Position numbers and translations under genes: made by a program. A stretch of DNA of 8,728 nucleotides from Acidobacteriota bacterium. Lineage in GTDB: Bacteria > Acidobacteriota > Terriglobia > UBA7540. The stretch covers positions 1 to 8,728 of the forward strand of contig JAJYJL010000251.1 in NCBI GenBank assembly GCA_021789565.1, read 5' to 3'. How positions within the stretch are numbered: the stretch's first letter is position 1; the number at the start of each line of letters is the position of its first letter. Below the pieces are notes generated by a model. The model saw nothing but the letters and a program-made list of their open reading frames with translations, ran no database searches and had not been told where the DNA came from. Of this stretch, positions 1-5,186 are shown in pieces.

Positions 1-126
1 CCGTGACGGCGACTTCGGTGCCGGATCTTGTAACTGGTTTTGAAGCAGTAACGTCTAAGAGTTCGATATCAAGCCGTGCTCGCGCCAGGGGCGAAGCGGG
101 GCGGTCTCCACACGAAAGGGGCAGAA
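1..126. other. Leader region upstream of the cytochrome gene, no identifiable gene
   Basis: No supported gene lies here. One plus-strand frame is open from the window edge to a stop at 41-43, which would give only about 13 residues with no recognisable features, so I cannot tell whether it is the end of an upstream gene. The last bases carry the ribosome binding site of the cytochrome gene (AAAGGGG just before the ATG at 127). I do not see a promoter strong enough to call. Confidence 0.5.
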
Positions 127-1293
127 ATGATCCACAGATGGAAAAGTGCGGCTGTCGCCGCAATGGGGCTTTCATTGGGATTCCTGTTGTTATTTTTCGC
201 CATGCGGGCGCCTCGAACGTTGGCGCAAGCTGCGCCGGCGGGGGGGCAGGCTTCAGCCAGGCCGGCAACCAAAACAGCCGCGGAGGTCTACAAGAACATC
301 AAAGTACTCAAAGACATTCCCGCCTATGAACTGATTCCGACCATGCAGTTCATCTCGGCGTCGCTCGGCGTACATTGCGACTACTGCCACGTTGAACATC
401 ACTTTGACGAGGACACCAAAAAGCCCAAGCAACGCGCTCGGGAAATGATGCAGATGATGTTCGCCATCGATAAGGTCAACTTCCACAACCACCAGGTGGT
501 GACGTGCAACACCTGCCACAACGGATCCGAGCATCCTGCCGGCATGCCGGCGGTCGCTGGAACGGAGGTGGCCATGGCTCGGCCTGCTCATCCTGAAGAG
601 CATGGCATGCACGTGGATTTTTCCTCGCTTCCGCAGCCGGCAGCCATCGTGGCCAGGTACGCAGAGGCTCTTGGCGGCGCGGACGCGCTCCGCAAGATCA
701 ACACTCGCGTTATTACGGGCACGATGACCTTTTTCGGGCATCCCGCGCCGGTTGAGATTTACGCCAAAGCGCCCGACATGCGGGCTTCTGTGATCAAGAC
801 TCCCCGAGGTGAAGGCAAGACGATCTACAACGGGCACGAGGGCTGGGCTGCGATGATGCCGCGGCCTCCGCATCCGCTGGAAGGCAGCGAGCTTGACCAG
901 GCCAGCCTCGATGCCGACTTCTATTTCCCGCTCGACATTCAGAAGACTTTCCCCTCGCTGCGCGAGCGGCCGCCGCAAAAAGTCGGAGACCAGGATGCGT
1001 ATGTAGTGCTTGGATTCCGGCCGGGCATGCCACCGGTGCAATTCTTCTTCAGCAAGCAATCGGGGCTGCTGCTTCGGATGGTGTATTTTACCCAGACAGC
1101 TCTGGGGCGGCTGCCTCAGCAGACCGACTACTCCGACTATCGCGAAGAGGACGGCGTGAAGATTCCTTTCCAGTGGACAGTTTCGGAGCCGGAGGGACAG
1201 TCAACCGTACAGGTCGCGAAGGTCGAGCAAAACGTTCCGATCAGTGACTCAGAGTTCGCCATCCCGAAGGCGACAGGGCCAGCGGAACATTAA
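127..1293 (+). CDS. Exported di-haem c-type cytochrome, reaction-centre-cytochrome-like, with C-terminal beta-rich domain
   Basis: This 388-residue protein is probably a periplasmic electron carrier. Residues 1-35 form a signal peptide or membrane anchor: a basic start (HRWK), a long hydrophobic run and a possible cleavage site near TLAQA. Two haem c attachment motifs are visible, CDYCH at 84-88 and CNTCH at 127-131. Candidate axial Met ligands are M73, 11 residues before the first motif, and a Met cluster at 107-111 before the second. The spacing and the flanking text (PTMQFISASLGVHC and AREMMQMM) fit the reaction-centre cytochrome c subunit family as found in non-phototrophic acidobacteria. 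The photosynthetic subunit carries four haems, so this is a shorter relative. Residues about 170-388 are a separate region (ALGGADALRKI, NGHEGW, DYSDYREEDGVKIP) resembling LolA-like/outer-membrane lipoprotein-sorting folds; that part is inference. The ATG at 127 is preferred over the one at 76 because AAAGGGG precedes it and the signal peptide begins there. Partner and substrate cannot be read from the neighbours. Confidence 0.85.
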   Translation: MIHRWKSAAVAAMGLSLGFLLLFFAMRAPRTLAQAAPAGGQASARPATKTAAEVYKNIKVLKDIPAYELIPTMQFISASLGVHCDYCHVEHHFDEDTKKPKQRAREMMQMMFAIDKVNFHNHQVVTCNTCHNGSEHPAGMPAVAGTEVAMARPAHPEEHGMHVDFSSLPQPAAIVARYAEALGGADALRKINTRVITGTMTFFGHPAPVEIYAKAPDMRASVIKTPRGEGKTIYNGHEGWAAMMPRPPHPLEGSELDQASLDADFYFPLDIQKTFPSLRERPPQKVGDQDAYVVLGFRPGMPPVQFFFSKQSGLLLRMVYFTQTALGRLPQQTDYSDYREEDGVKIPFQWTVSEPEGQSTVQVAKVEQNVPISDSEFAIPKATGPAEH

Positions 1294-1312
1294 TCCTCGA
1301 TCATCAACCCCC

Positions 1313-1347
1313 GCACGGGCCACGGCGTCTGTTGCCGTGGCCCGTGC
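1313..1347. terminator. Perfect 14-bp inverted repeat, probable terminator
   Basis: The arms GCACGGGCCACGGC (1313-1326) and GCCGTGGCCCGTGC (1334-1347) are perfect complements with a 7-nt loop. The structure starts 19 bases after the cytochrome stop codon and lies between two convergent genes, so it may stop transcription from both sides. Neither side has a clear T-tract, so it is not a textbook intrinsic terminator. It could also stabilise a 3' end or be a member of a dispersed repeat family. Confidence 0.55.
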
Positions 1348-1393
1348 CCGTCCGTTCGCTCCCCCCACGTGTAAAAGAAGCTCGTTGCCGCTC

Positions 1394-1413
1394 CTGCGGG
1401 CTTTTCCCCGCAG
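1394..1413 (-). terminator. Possible lexA terminator hairpin
   Basis: CTGCGGG (1394-1400) and CCCGCAG (1407-1413) form a 7-bp stem around a 6-nt loop. It lies about 20 bases beyond the lexA stop codon on the minus strand. The following minus-strand sequence has only a short T-run about 17 bases further on, so termination efficiency is uncertain. A 12-bp palindrome GCGGCCGGCCGC sits at 1421-1432 between this hairpin and the lexA stop. Confidence 0.35.
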
Positions 1414-1433
1414 CATGCAGGCGGCCGGCCGCG

Positions 1434-2141
1434 CTAATATTTGCGCAGCACGCCGATCACTCGTCCCTGGATCTTGACATCAGCCGCGGGCACAATGATG
1501 GGATCCATCTGCGCGTTTGCGGGCTGCAACCTGACCTTGTCGGCCCCTTCCAGGAAGAATCGTTTCAGGGTCGCTTCCATTCCGCCTAGCAGCGCCACGA
1601 CAATCTCACCATTCTGGGCGGTCGCAGTGTTTTCCACCAGAATGTAGTCGCCGTTGCAAATGTGGTCGTCCACCATCGAATCGCCCTTCACCCTCAAAAC
1701 ATAAATCTTTCCCTTGCGGCTGGCAAAATCACCCAGTGAAAAGTTCTCGGGCTGCGCAACCGCCTCCACAGGCTGGCCTGCCGCAATGTGGCCCAGCAGT
1801 GGAAATTCAAGATTGGGCAACGGGTAGAAGTGGATGGAATCTGCAGGCGTCGCAGGAGCCGTTCCCTGCCAGCCCGCCGGCCGCGATGCTTCGGAGGTCG
1901 CCGGCACATTCCCGTAAGGCACAGACCCGGGCACGGCAACCACCTCCACTGAGCGGCTCTGGTTATACCGCCGGCGGATGAATCCCTTTTTCTCGAGAAC
2001 CTGCAGATGCTTGTGCACCGTGGCCAGCGATGAAAGACGCAGCCCGGATGCCATCTCTTCAAAGCTCGGGGAATAACCGTGCCGGTTGATAAAGTGGATA
2101 AGAAAATCCAGGACCTGTTTTTGCCGCCGGGTCAATGCCAT
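1434..2141 (-). CDS. lexA: LexA SOS-response transcriptional repressor / autoprotease
   Basis: LexA represses DNA-repair genes and cleaves itself when RecA filaments form on damaged DNA. The protein has 235 residues. Residues 1-65 are the winged-helix DNA-binding domain (TRRQKQVLDF, GYSPSFEEMA, LATVHKHLQVLEKKGFIRRR). Residues about 70-110 are a Pro/Ala/Ser-rich linker. The C-terminal peptidase S24 domain has the scissile Ala121-Gly122 bond (GHIAAGQPVEA), the nucleophile Ser155 (VKGDSMVDDHI) and the general base Lys193 (ATLKRFF). Spacing from cleavage site to Ser and from Ser to Lys is close to the E. coli enzyme, so the protein should be active. It is about 30 residues longer than E. coli LexA, almost all in the linker. 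The ATG start is supported by AGGAGG at 2148-2153, six bases upstream. A strong promoter containing a likely LexA operator precedes it, so autoregulation is expected. It appears monocistronic, with no other SOS gene in the window. Confidence 0.97.
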   Translation of the reverse strand: MALTRRQKQVLDFLIHFINRHGYSPSFEEMASGLRLSSLATVHKHLQVLEKKGFIRRRYNQSRSVEVVAVPGSVPYGNVPATSEASRPAGWQGTAPATPADSIHFYPLPNLEFPLLGHIAAGQPVEAVAQPENFSLGDFASRKGKIYVLRVKGDSMVDDHICNGDYILVENTATAQNGEIVVALLGGMEATLKRFFLEGADKVRLQPANAQMDPIIVPAADVKIQGRVIGVLRKY

Positions 2142-2147
2142 CAGATT

Positions 2148-2173
2148 CCTCCTGCCGTGGCTCGGGGAGCCAC
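2148..2173 (-). promoter_or_regulatory. lexA ribosome binding site and adjacent 5'-UTR hairpin
   Basis: On the minus strand AGGAGG (2148-2153) is a perfect Shine-Dalgarno sequence six bases before the lexA ATG. Three bases upstream is a perfect 7-bp inverted repeat, GTGGCTC (2157-2163) and GAGCCAC (2167-2173), with a 3-nt loop. The hairpin would lie within the first half of the lexA leader and close to the ribosome binding site without covering it. A role in translation or mRNA stability is possible but only inferred. Confidence 0.5.
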
Positions 2174-2192
2174 ACGACTATGAATTGTGTTT

Positions 2193-2222
2193 ATTATAGG
2201 CGAACAAAAAGCGAATAATCAA
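2193..2222 (-). promoter_or_regulatory. lexA promoter (sigma-70 type)
   Basis: Reading the minus strand, TTGATT (2217-2222) and a perfect TATAAT (2193-2198) are separated by 18 bases. Transcription would start near 2186, giving a leader of about 45 bases. The spacer holds the direct repeat described as the operator, so a repressor bound there would block RNA polymerase. Confidence 0.85.
2200..2216 (-). promoter_or_regulatory. Candidate LexA operator (SOS box): 11-bp-period direct repeat
   Basis: On the minus strand the sequence reads ATTCGC TTTTT GTTCGC, two near-identical hexamers (A/G)TTCGC with an 11-bp period. This equals ATTC-N7-GTTC, one base from the direct-repeat GTTC-N7-GTTC box known for alphaproteobacterial LexA. 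It occupies 17 of the 18 spacer bases of the lexA promoter, the expected place for an autoregulatory operator. It is not the palindromic CGAAC-N4-GTTCG box of Gram-positives nor the CTGT-N8-ACAG box of E. coli. Binding is inferred from position and repeat structure. Confidence 0.65.
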
Positions 2223-2482
2223 GCACAAATCTCAGATACCCAATTCGTCCCGAACTGCACAGGGCTTCCCCGGCGGTGTGTCAGCCGGGAAACAGGCTTG
2301 CCTTCAGCAACGATGCTGATGCCACCCTTCCGGTCCGGCAAGATCGGTGGTACGGCATCGCCACAAACTGATTCGCTGATCGCTTGAGTTGATCCGCAGA
2401 AGGGGCCGGAACAAGCGTCAACGAAAATCCTTATGGACAGCGTCGGCATCCACTGACTAATGAATATAGAACTTCAGTACTA
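2223..2482. other. Intergenic region between lexA and the first lipoprotein gene
   Basis: These 260 bases lie between divergent promoters and hold no convincing gene. Short open frames on both strands (about 66-76 codons) lack ribosome binding sites and recognisable protein features. One stem-loop is visible, CCCGGC (2269-2274) with GCCGGG (2284-2289), without a T-tract. I do not recognise a riboswitch or small RNA, though a non-coding RNA cannot be ruled out. Confidence 0.4.
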
Positions 2483-2512
2483 TTGACTGTTTGTTCCGGG
2501 CAAATGTATTCT
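2483..2512 (+). promoter_or_regulatory. Promoter of the 770-residue lipoprotein gene
   Basis: TTGACT (2483-2488) and TATTCT (2507-2512) are separated by 18 bases and lie 58 bases before the GTG start. The element matches the one upstream of the second lipoprotein gene at 24 of 30 positions, including identical AAATGTATTCT across the -10 end. Conservation between paralogues supports it as a functional promoter. Confidence 0.75.
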
Positions 2513-2570
2513 CCATAGGCTTTTCGAAGTCACAGAAAACAAAACACATGTATCCGGAGGAAAAGTCAGA

Positions 2571-4883
2571 GTGAAGCGAGCCCTAGTTTTCATTGCGGCT
2601 TTTGTGATATTTATCACAAGTTGCGGCAGCAATTCAAGTACATCTACTTCAACATTAACCCCACAATTATCAGTTGCAATTTCCCCCAGCTCTCAGCAGG
2701 GCATCGACCAGGGACAGACCGTCAGCTTTACGGCCACGGTCGCCAACGATTCCGGCAGCAAGGGCGTAACCTGGAGCGTTTCCGGAAGTAACTGCAGCGG
2801 TAGCGCCTGCGGGACATTAACGAATACGTCCACCACAGCCGCAACATACAACGCGCCGGCCAGCGTTTCTTCGGCTCTGACCGTAACCGTAACTGCCACA
2901 TCAGCGGCAAAGAACACCGTGTCGGCTTCGGCGAATGTAAAAGTGGACCCGCCACCGGCCATTTCCACGACCTCACTGCCGAACGGCACTGTTGGAACAT
3001 CCTACAGCCAAACCCTGGCTGCAAGTGGAGGTACAGGAAGCCTTGCATGGAGCGTTGCCTCCGGCAGCTTGCCGGCTGGTTTGACGCTTAACGCCAGCAC
3101 AGGTGTTATTTCGGGGCAGCCCACCACTTCCGGCACGGCAAACTTTACTGTGCAGGTCACGGATTCAGCTCCCACACCATTGTCCGCGCAGCAGTCGCTC
3201 AGCATTAATGTCGTAGCGCCGACTATGGCCATTACAACAACTTCCCTTCCCAATGGCACGGTGGGTGTAGCGTACACAGCGACACTTCAGGTTAACTATG
3301 CAACACAGCCCGTTACCTGGAGCATCAGTTCGGGCACATTGCCAACCGGCCTTTTGCTTGACGCCAGCACCGGGGCCATTACCGGCACCCCGACAACCGC
3401 CGGGACATCCAGCTTTACGGTGTTGGTCACCGACTCCACAATTCCGACGCCGCAGACGGCTACGCAGAACCTCAGCATCAAGATCGCTTCAGCCGGAGCG
3501 AATAACGCGGTGCTGAAAGGCAATTACGCCTTCCTGCTGAGCGGCTACGACGCCAGCGGAAACCGGGTCGCCGTGGGAGGAAGCCTTGTTGCCGACGGAA
3601 CCGGGAGCATTACAAGCGGCGTTGAAGACTTGAACGATACGGGTTCCACGCCCGGGACCGGTCTTACCTTTACCGGGACTTATTCCGTGGGCATCGACAA
3701 CCGGGGCACGATCACCATCACGAACTCTGCAACCTCCACCTACACGATGGTTATAGCGCTGGGAACAATTACCACGGGTATCGCTTATAAAGGCTCCATC
3801 CTGGAATTCGATAGTAGCGGCTATACGATGAGCGGCACGATTGAATTGCAGGACACCGCAGCATTTACGGCGTCGGCAGTCACCGGCTCCTATGCTTTTG
3901 GCTTGGAGGGCTCGGATTCGGCTGGTGCCCGTATGGGTTTGGAGGGCCAATTTGCCGCCAACGGTTCAGGCGGCATCACGACCGGTGTGTTTGACGCAAA
4001 TGACAACAGCGTCGTCACCTCCGGGGGCGCCATCGCAAACACCAGTGCTTACACCGTTGATGCTTCCACAGGGCGCGGAACTCTGACGCTCAGCGGCGTT
4101 ACGCCTGCTGATTACGCGATCTACGTCATCTCGGCGAGCAAGTCACTGGTCCTCAGCCTCGGCTCGGCTTCAACCAACGGGCTGGTTGCGGGTGAAATGG
4201 ACCAGCAGAGCGGATCCTTCGGCGCCACCTCGCTGAATGCGGCAACGGTGGTTGGCATCGAAGCGCAATCAACGAGTGGTCCTGATGTAACGGTAGGGAT
4301 CATTACGTTTGACGGCGCCGGTAACGCAACGTTGTCGGGTGACGAAAACAATGCCGGCACTGTTTCGCCCTCAACCGGGACGGCAACTTACACCACTCCG
4401 GATTCCGCCGGGCGATTTACGCTGACTCCGACCGGCAGCAAGCACGGCCTTGTCTGCTATCTGATTACGGCAAATCAGGGGTTCCTCCTTGGCACCGGCG
4501 GCAGTGTTGAAACCGGTTCGTTCCAGAAGCAGTCCGTGGGGCCTTTCACAAACGCCTCGCTCAGCGTGACTGCCTTCTTTGGCGACCGGGCGTTTGCAAC
4601 CACTCCCGTAGCGGCGCCTCCAGGAGGGTCGCCGGGCGAGTTGAGCATCGGAGTTGTCACCTTCGACGGTGCGGGGAACCTTTCGGTCACCAGCGACACC
4701 AATGAAATGGGTAATCTGGTGCCCGATCTGACCAATACCGATACCTATTCGGTCGGATCGAACGGGCGGGTAACCCTTGGTTCCGGGTCCATCATCCTTT
4801 ACATCGTTTCGCCCACCAAGGTCGTCACGATGAGCACAAACGCGAACGATCCCAACCCGACAATCGGGTTCGGTCGGCAATAG
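2571..4883 (+). CDS. Large multidomain lipoprotein with Ig-like, two He_PIG and four C-terminal repeat units
   Basis: This 770-residue protein is an envelope lipoprotein of unknown function. Residues 1-18 are a lipoprotein signal peptide (FVIFITSC, lipidated Cys18), followed by a Ser/Thr-rich spacer. Residues about 32-125 form a bacterial Ig-like domain with a conserved Cys75/Cys80 pair (NCSGSAC). Residues 128-215 and 218-305 are two putative-Ig (He_PIG) repeats, with [22 protein letters not shown] and FTVQVTDS signatures. Residues about 316-770 are four related units of roughly 110 residues that I do not recognise as a named family. Each has a (F/A)-(D/N)-G-x-G turn, a D-x-N patch, a TYxV...GRxTL strand pair, a YxxxI/V strand and a terminal Gln. 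The start is GTG at 2571, with GGAGG at 2556-2560. The next gene is a paralogue with the same order and its own similar promoter. Such proteins suggest surface display, adhesion or carbohydrate binding, but no catalytic motif is visible and the role is open. Confidence 0.9.
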   Translation: MKRALVFIAAFVIFITSCGSNSSTSTSTLTPQLSVAISPSSQQGIDQGQTVSFTATVANDSGSKGVTWSVSGSNCSGSACGTLTNTSTTAATYNAPASVSSALTVTVTATSAAKNTVSASANVKVDPPPAISTTSLPNGTVGTSYSQTLAASGGTGSLAWSVASGSLPAGLTLNASTGVISGQPTTSGTANFTVQVTDSAPTPLSAQQSLSINVVAPTMAITTTSLPNGTVGVAYTATLQVNYATQPVTWSISSGTLPTGLLLDASTGAITGTPTTAGTSSFTVLVTDSTIPTPQTATQNLSIKIASAGANNAVLKGNYAFLLSGYDASGNRVAVGGSLVADGTGSITSGVEDLNDTGSTPGTGLTFTGTYSVGIDNRGTITITNSATSTYTMVIALGTITTGIAYKGSILEFDSSGYTMSGTIELQDTAAFTASAVTGSYAFGLEGSDSAGARMGLEGQFAANGSGGITTGVFDANDNSVVTSGGAIANTSAYTVDASTGRGTLTLSGVTPADYAIYVISASKSLVLSLGSASTNGLVAGEMDQQSGSFGATSLNAATVVGIEAQSTSGPDVTVGIITFDGAGNATLSGDENNAGTVSPSTGTATYTTPDSAGRFTLTPTGSKHGLVCYLITANQGFLLGTGGSVETGSFQKQSVGPFTNASLSVTAFFGDRAFATTPVAAPPGGSPGELSIGVVTFDGAGNLSVTSDTNEMGNLVPDLTNTDTYSVGSNGRVTLGSGSIILYIVSPTKVVTMSTNANDPNPTIGFGRQ
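2952..3485 (+). repeat. Two He_PIG (putative Ig) domain repeats
   Basis: Codons 128-215 and 218-305 of the first lipoprotein encode two homologous units of about 88 residues. Both contain [10 protein letters not shown] at the start, LPxGLxLxASTGxIxGxPTT in the middle and FTVxVTDS near the end. The first has GGTGSLAW where the second has ATQPVTW, so the two units have distinct subtypes. Confidence 0.8.
3516..4880 (+). repeat. Four-unit C-terminal repeat module of the first lipoprotein
   Basis: Four diverged units occupy about residues 316-428, 436-546, 556-655 and 664-770. Aligned hallmarks are the turns ADGTG, ANGSG, FDGAG and FDGAG; then [41 protein letters not shown] and [13 protein letters not shown]; then [29 protein letters not shown] and [10 protein letters not shown]. 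The units close at IELQ, MDQQS, FQKQS and GRQ, so the protein ends exactly at a unit boundary. Confidence 0.7.
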
Positions 4884-4918
4884 CTTTCCCGGGCGACTCC
4901 GAATACCTGGCTTGGACC

Positions 4919-4951
4919 GGCGGAGCGGGCACATGCAAAGTCCGCTCCGCC
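4919..4951 (+). terminator. Stem-loop downstream of the first lipoprotein gene
   Basis: GGCGGAGCGG (4919-4928) and CCGCTCCGCC (4942-4951) are perfect 10-bp complements with a 13-nt loop, starting 35 bases after the stop codon. Only CCCTT follows, so the T-tail is weak. With a separate promoter further on, this suggests that the two lipoprotein genes are transcribed independently. Confidence 0.6.
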
Positions 4952-5093
4952 CCCTTGCTGCCCAACCCGGCTCACAAATTTCCGAAGCATCATATCCCCG
5001 GTAAGAGTACGGGTTTTCTGCCGAAGGCCATCCTTCAAAACCTTGCGCCCGATTACTTCTCAGTTAAGTTAGATGTAGACCGTTATATTTTTA

Positions 5094-5123
5094 TTGACAG
5101 TATGTCGCTGGTAAATGTATTCT
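5094..5123 (+). promoter_or_regulatory. Promoter of the 872-residue lipoprotein gene
   Basis: A perfect TTGACA (5094-5099) and TATTCT (5118-5123) are 18 bases apart and 63 bases upstream of the GTG start. The preceding sequence is A/T-rich (TTATATTTTTA). The element is a close copy of the one before the first lipoprotein gene, in the same relative place, so both genes are probably under the same control. Confidence 0.8.
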
Positions 5124-5186
5124 ACCGGCACAAATTCAGCGATCGAACGGACGGCTTGCCTATTCTGGAGGGGATAGCAAGTTACT

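Noticed and set aside
253..1059. Long minus-strand open frame of 268 codons opposite the cytochrome gene
   Set aside because: It lies antisense to a gene with clear haem motifs and a signal peptide. Its Arg/His-rich composition is typical of a GC-rich shadow frame, and it has no recognisable domain.
1421..1432. 12-bp GC palindrome GCGGCCGGCCGC next to the lexA stop
   Set aside because: It is a simple GC-only palindrome of a kind common in GC-rich DNA, with no supporting context for a regulatory or recombination site.
2219..2449. Possible small gene upstream of the first lipoprotein gene (76 codons, minus strand)
   Set aside because: No ribosome binding site, no recognisable features, and its end runs into the lexA promoter region.
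3489..3950. Minus-strand open frame inside the first lipoprotein gene
   Set aside because: It is a shadow of the repeat-rich coding strand. Similar antisense frames recur at 4371-4934, 5069-5533 and 7028-7363, as expected from repeated codon patterns, and none has a supported start.
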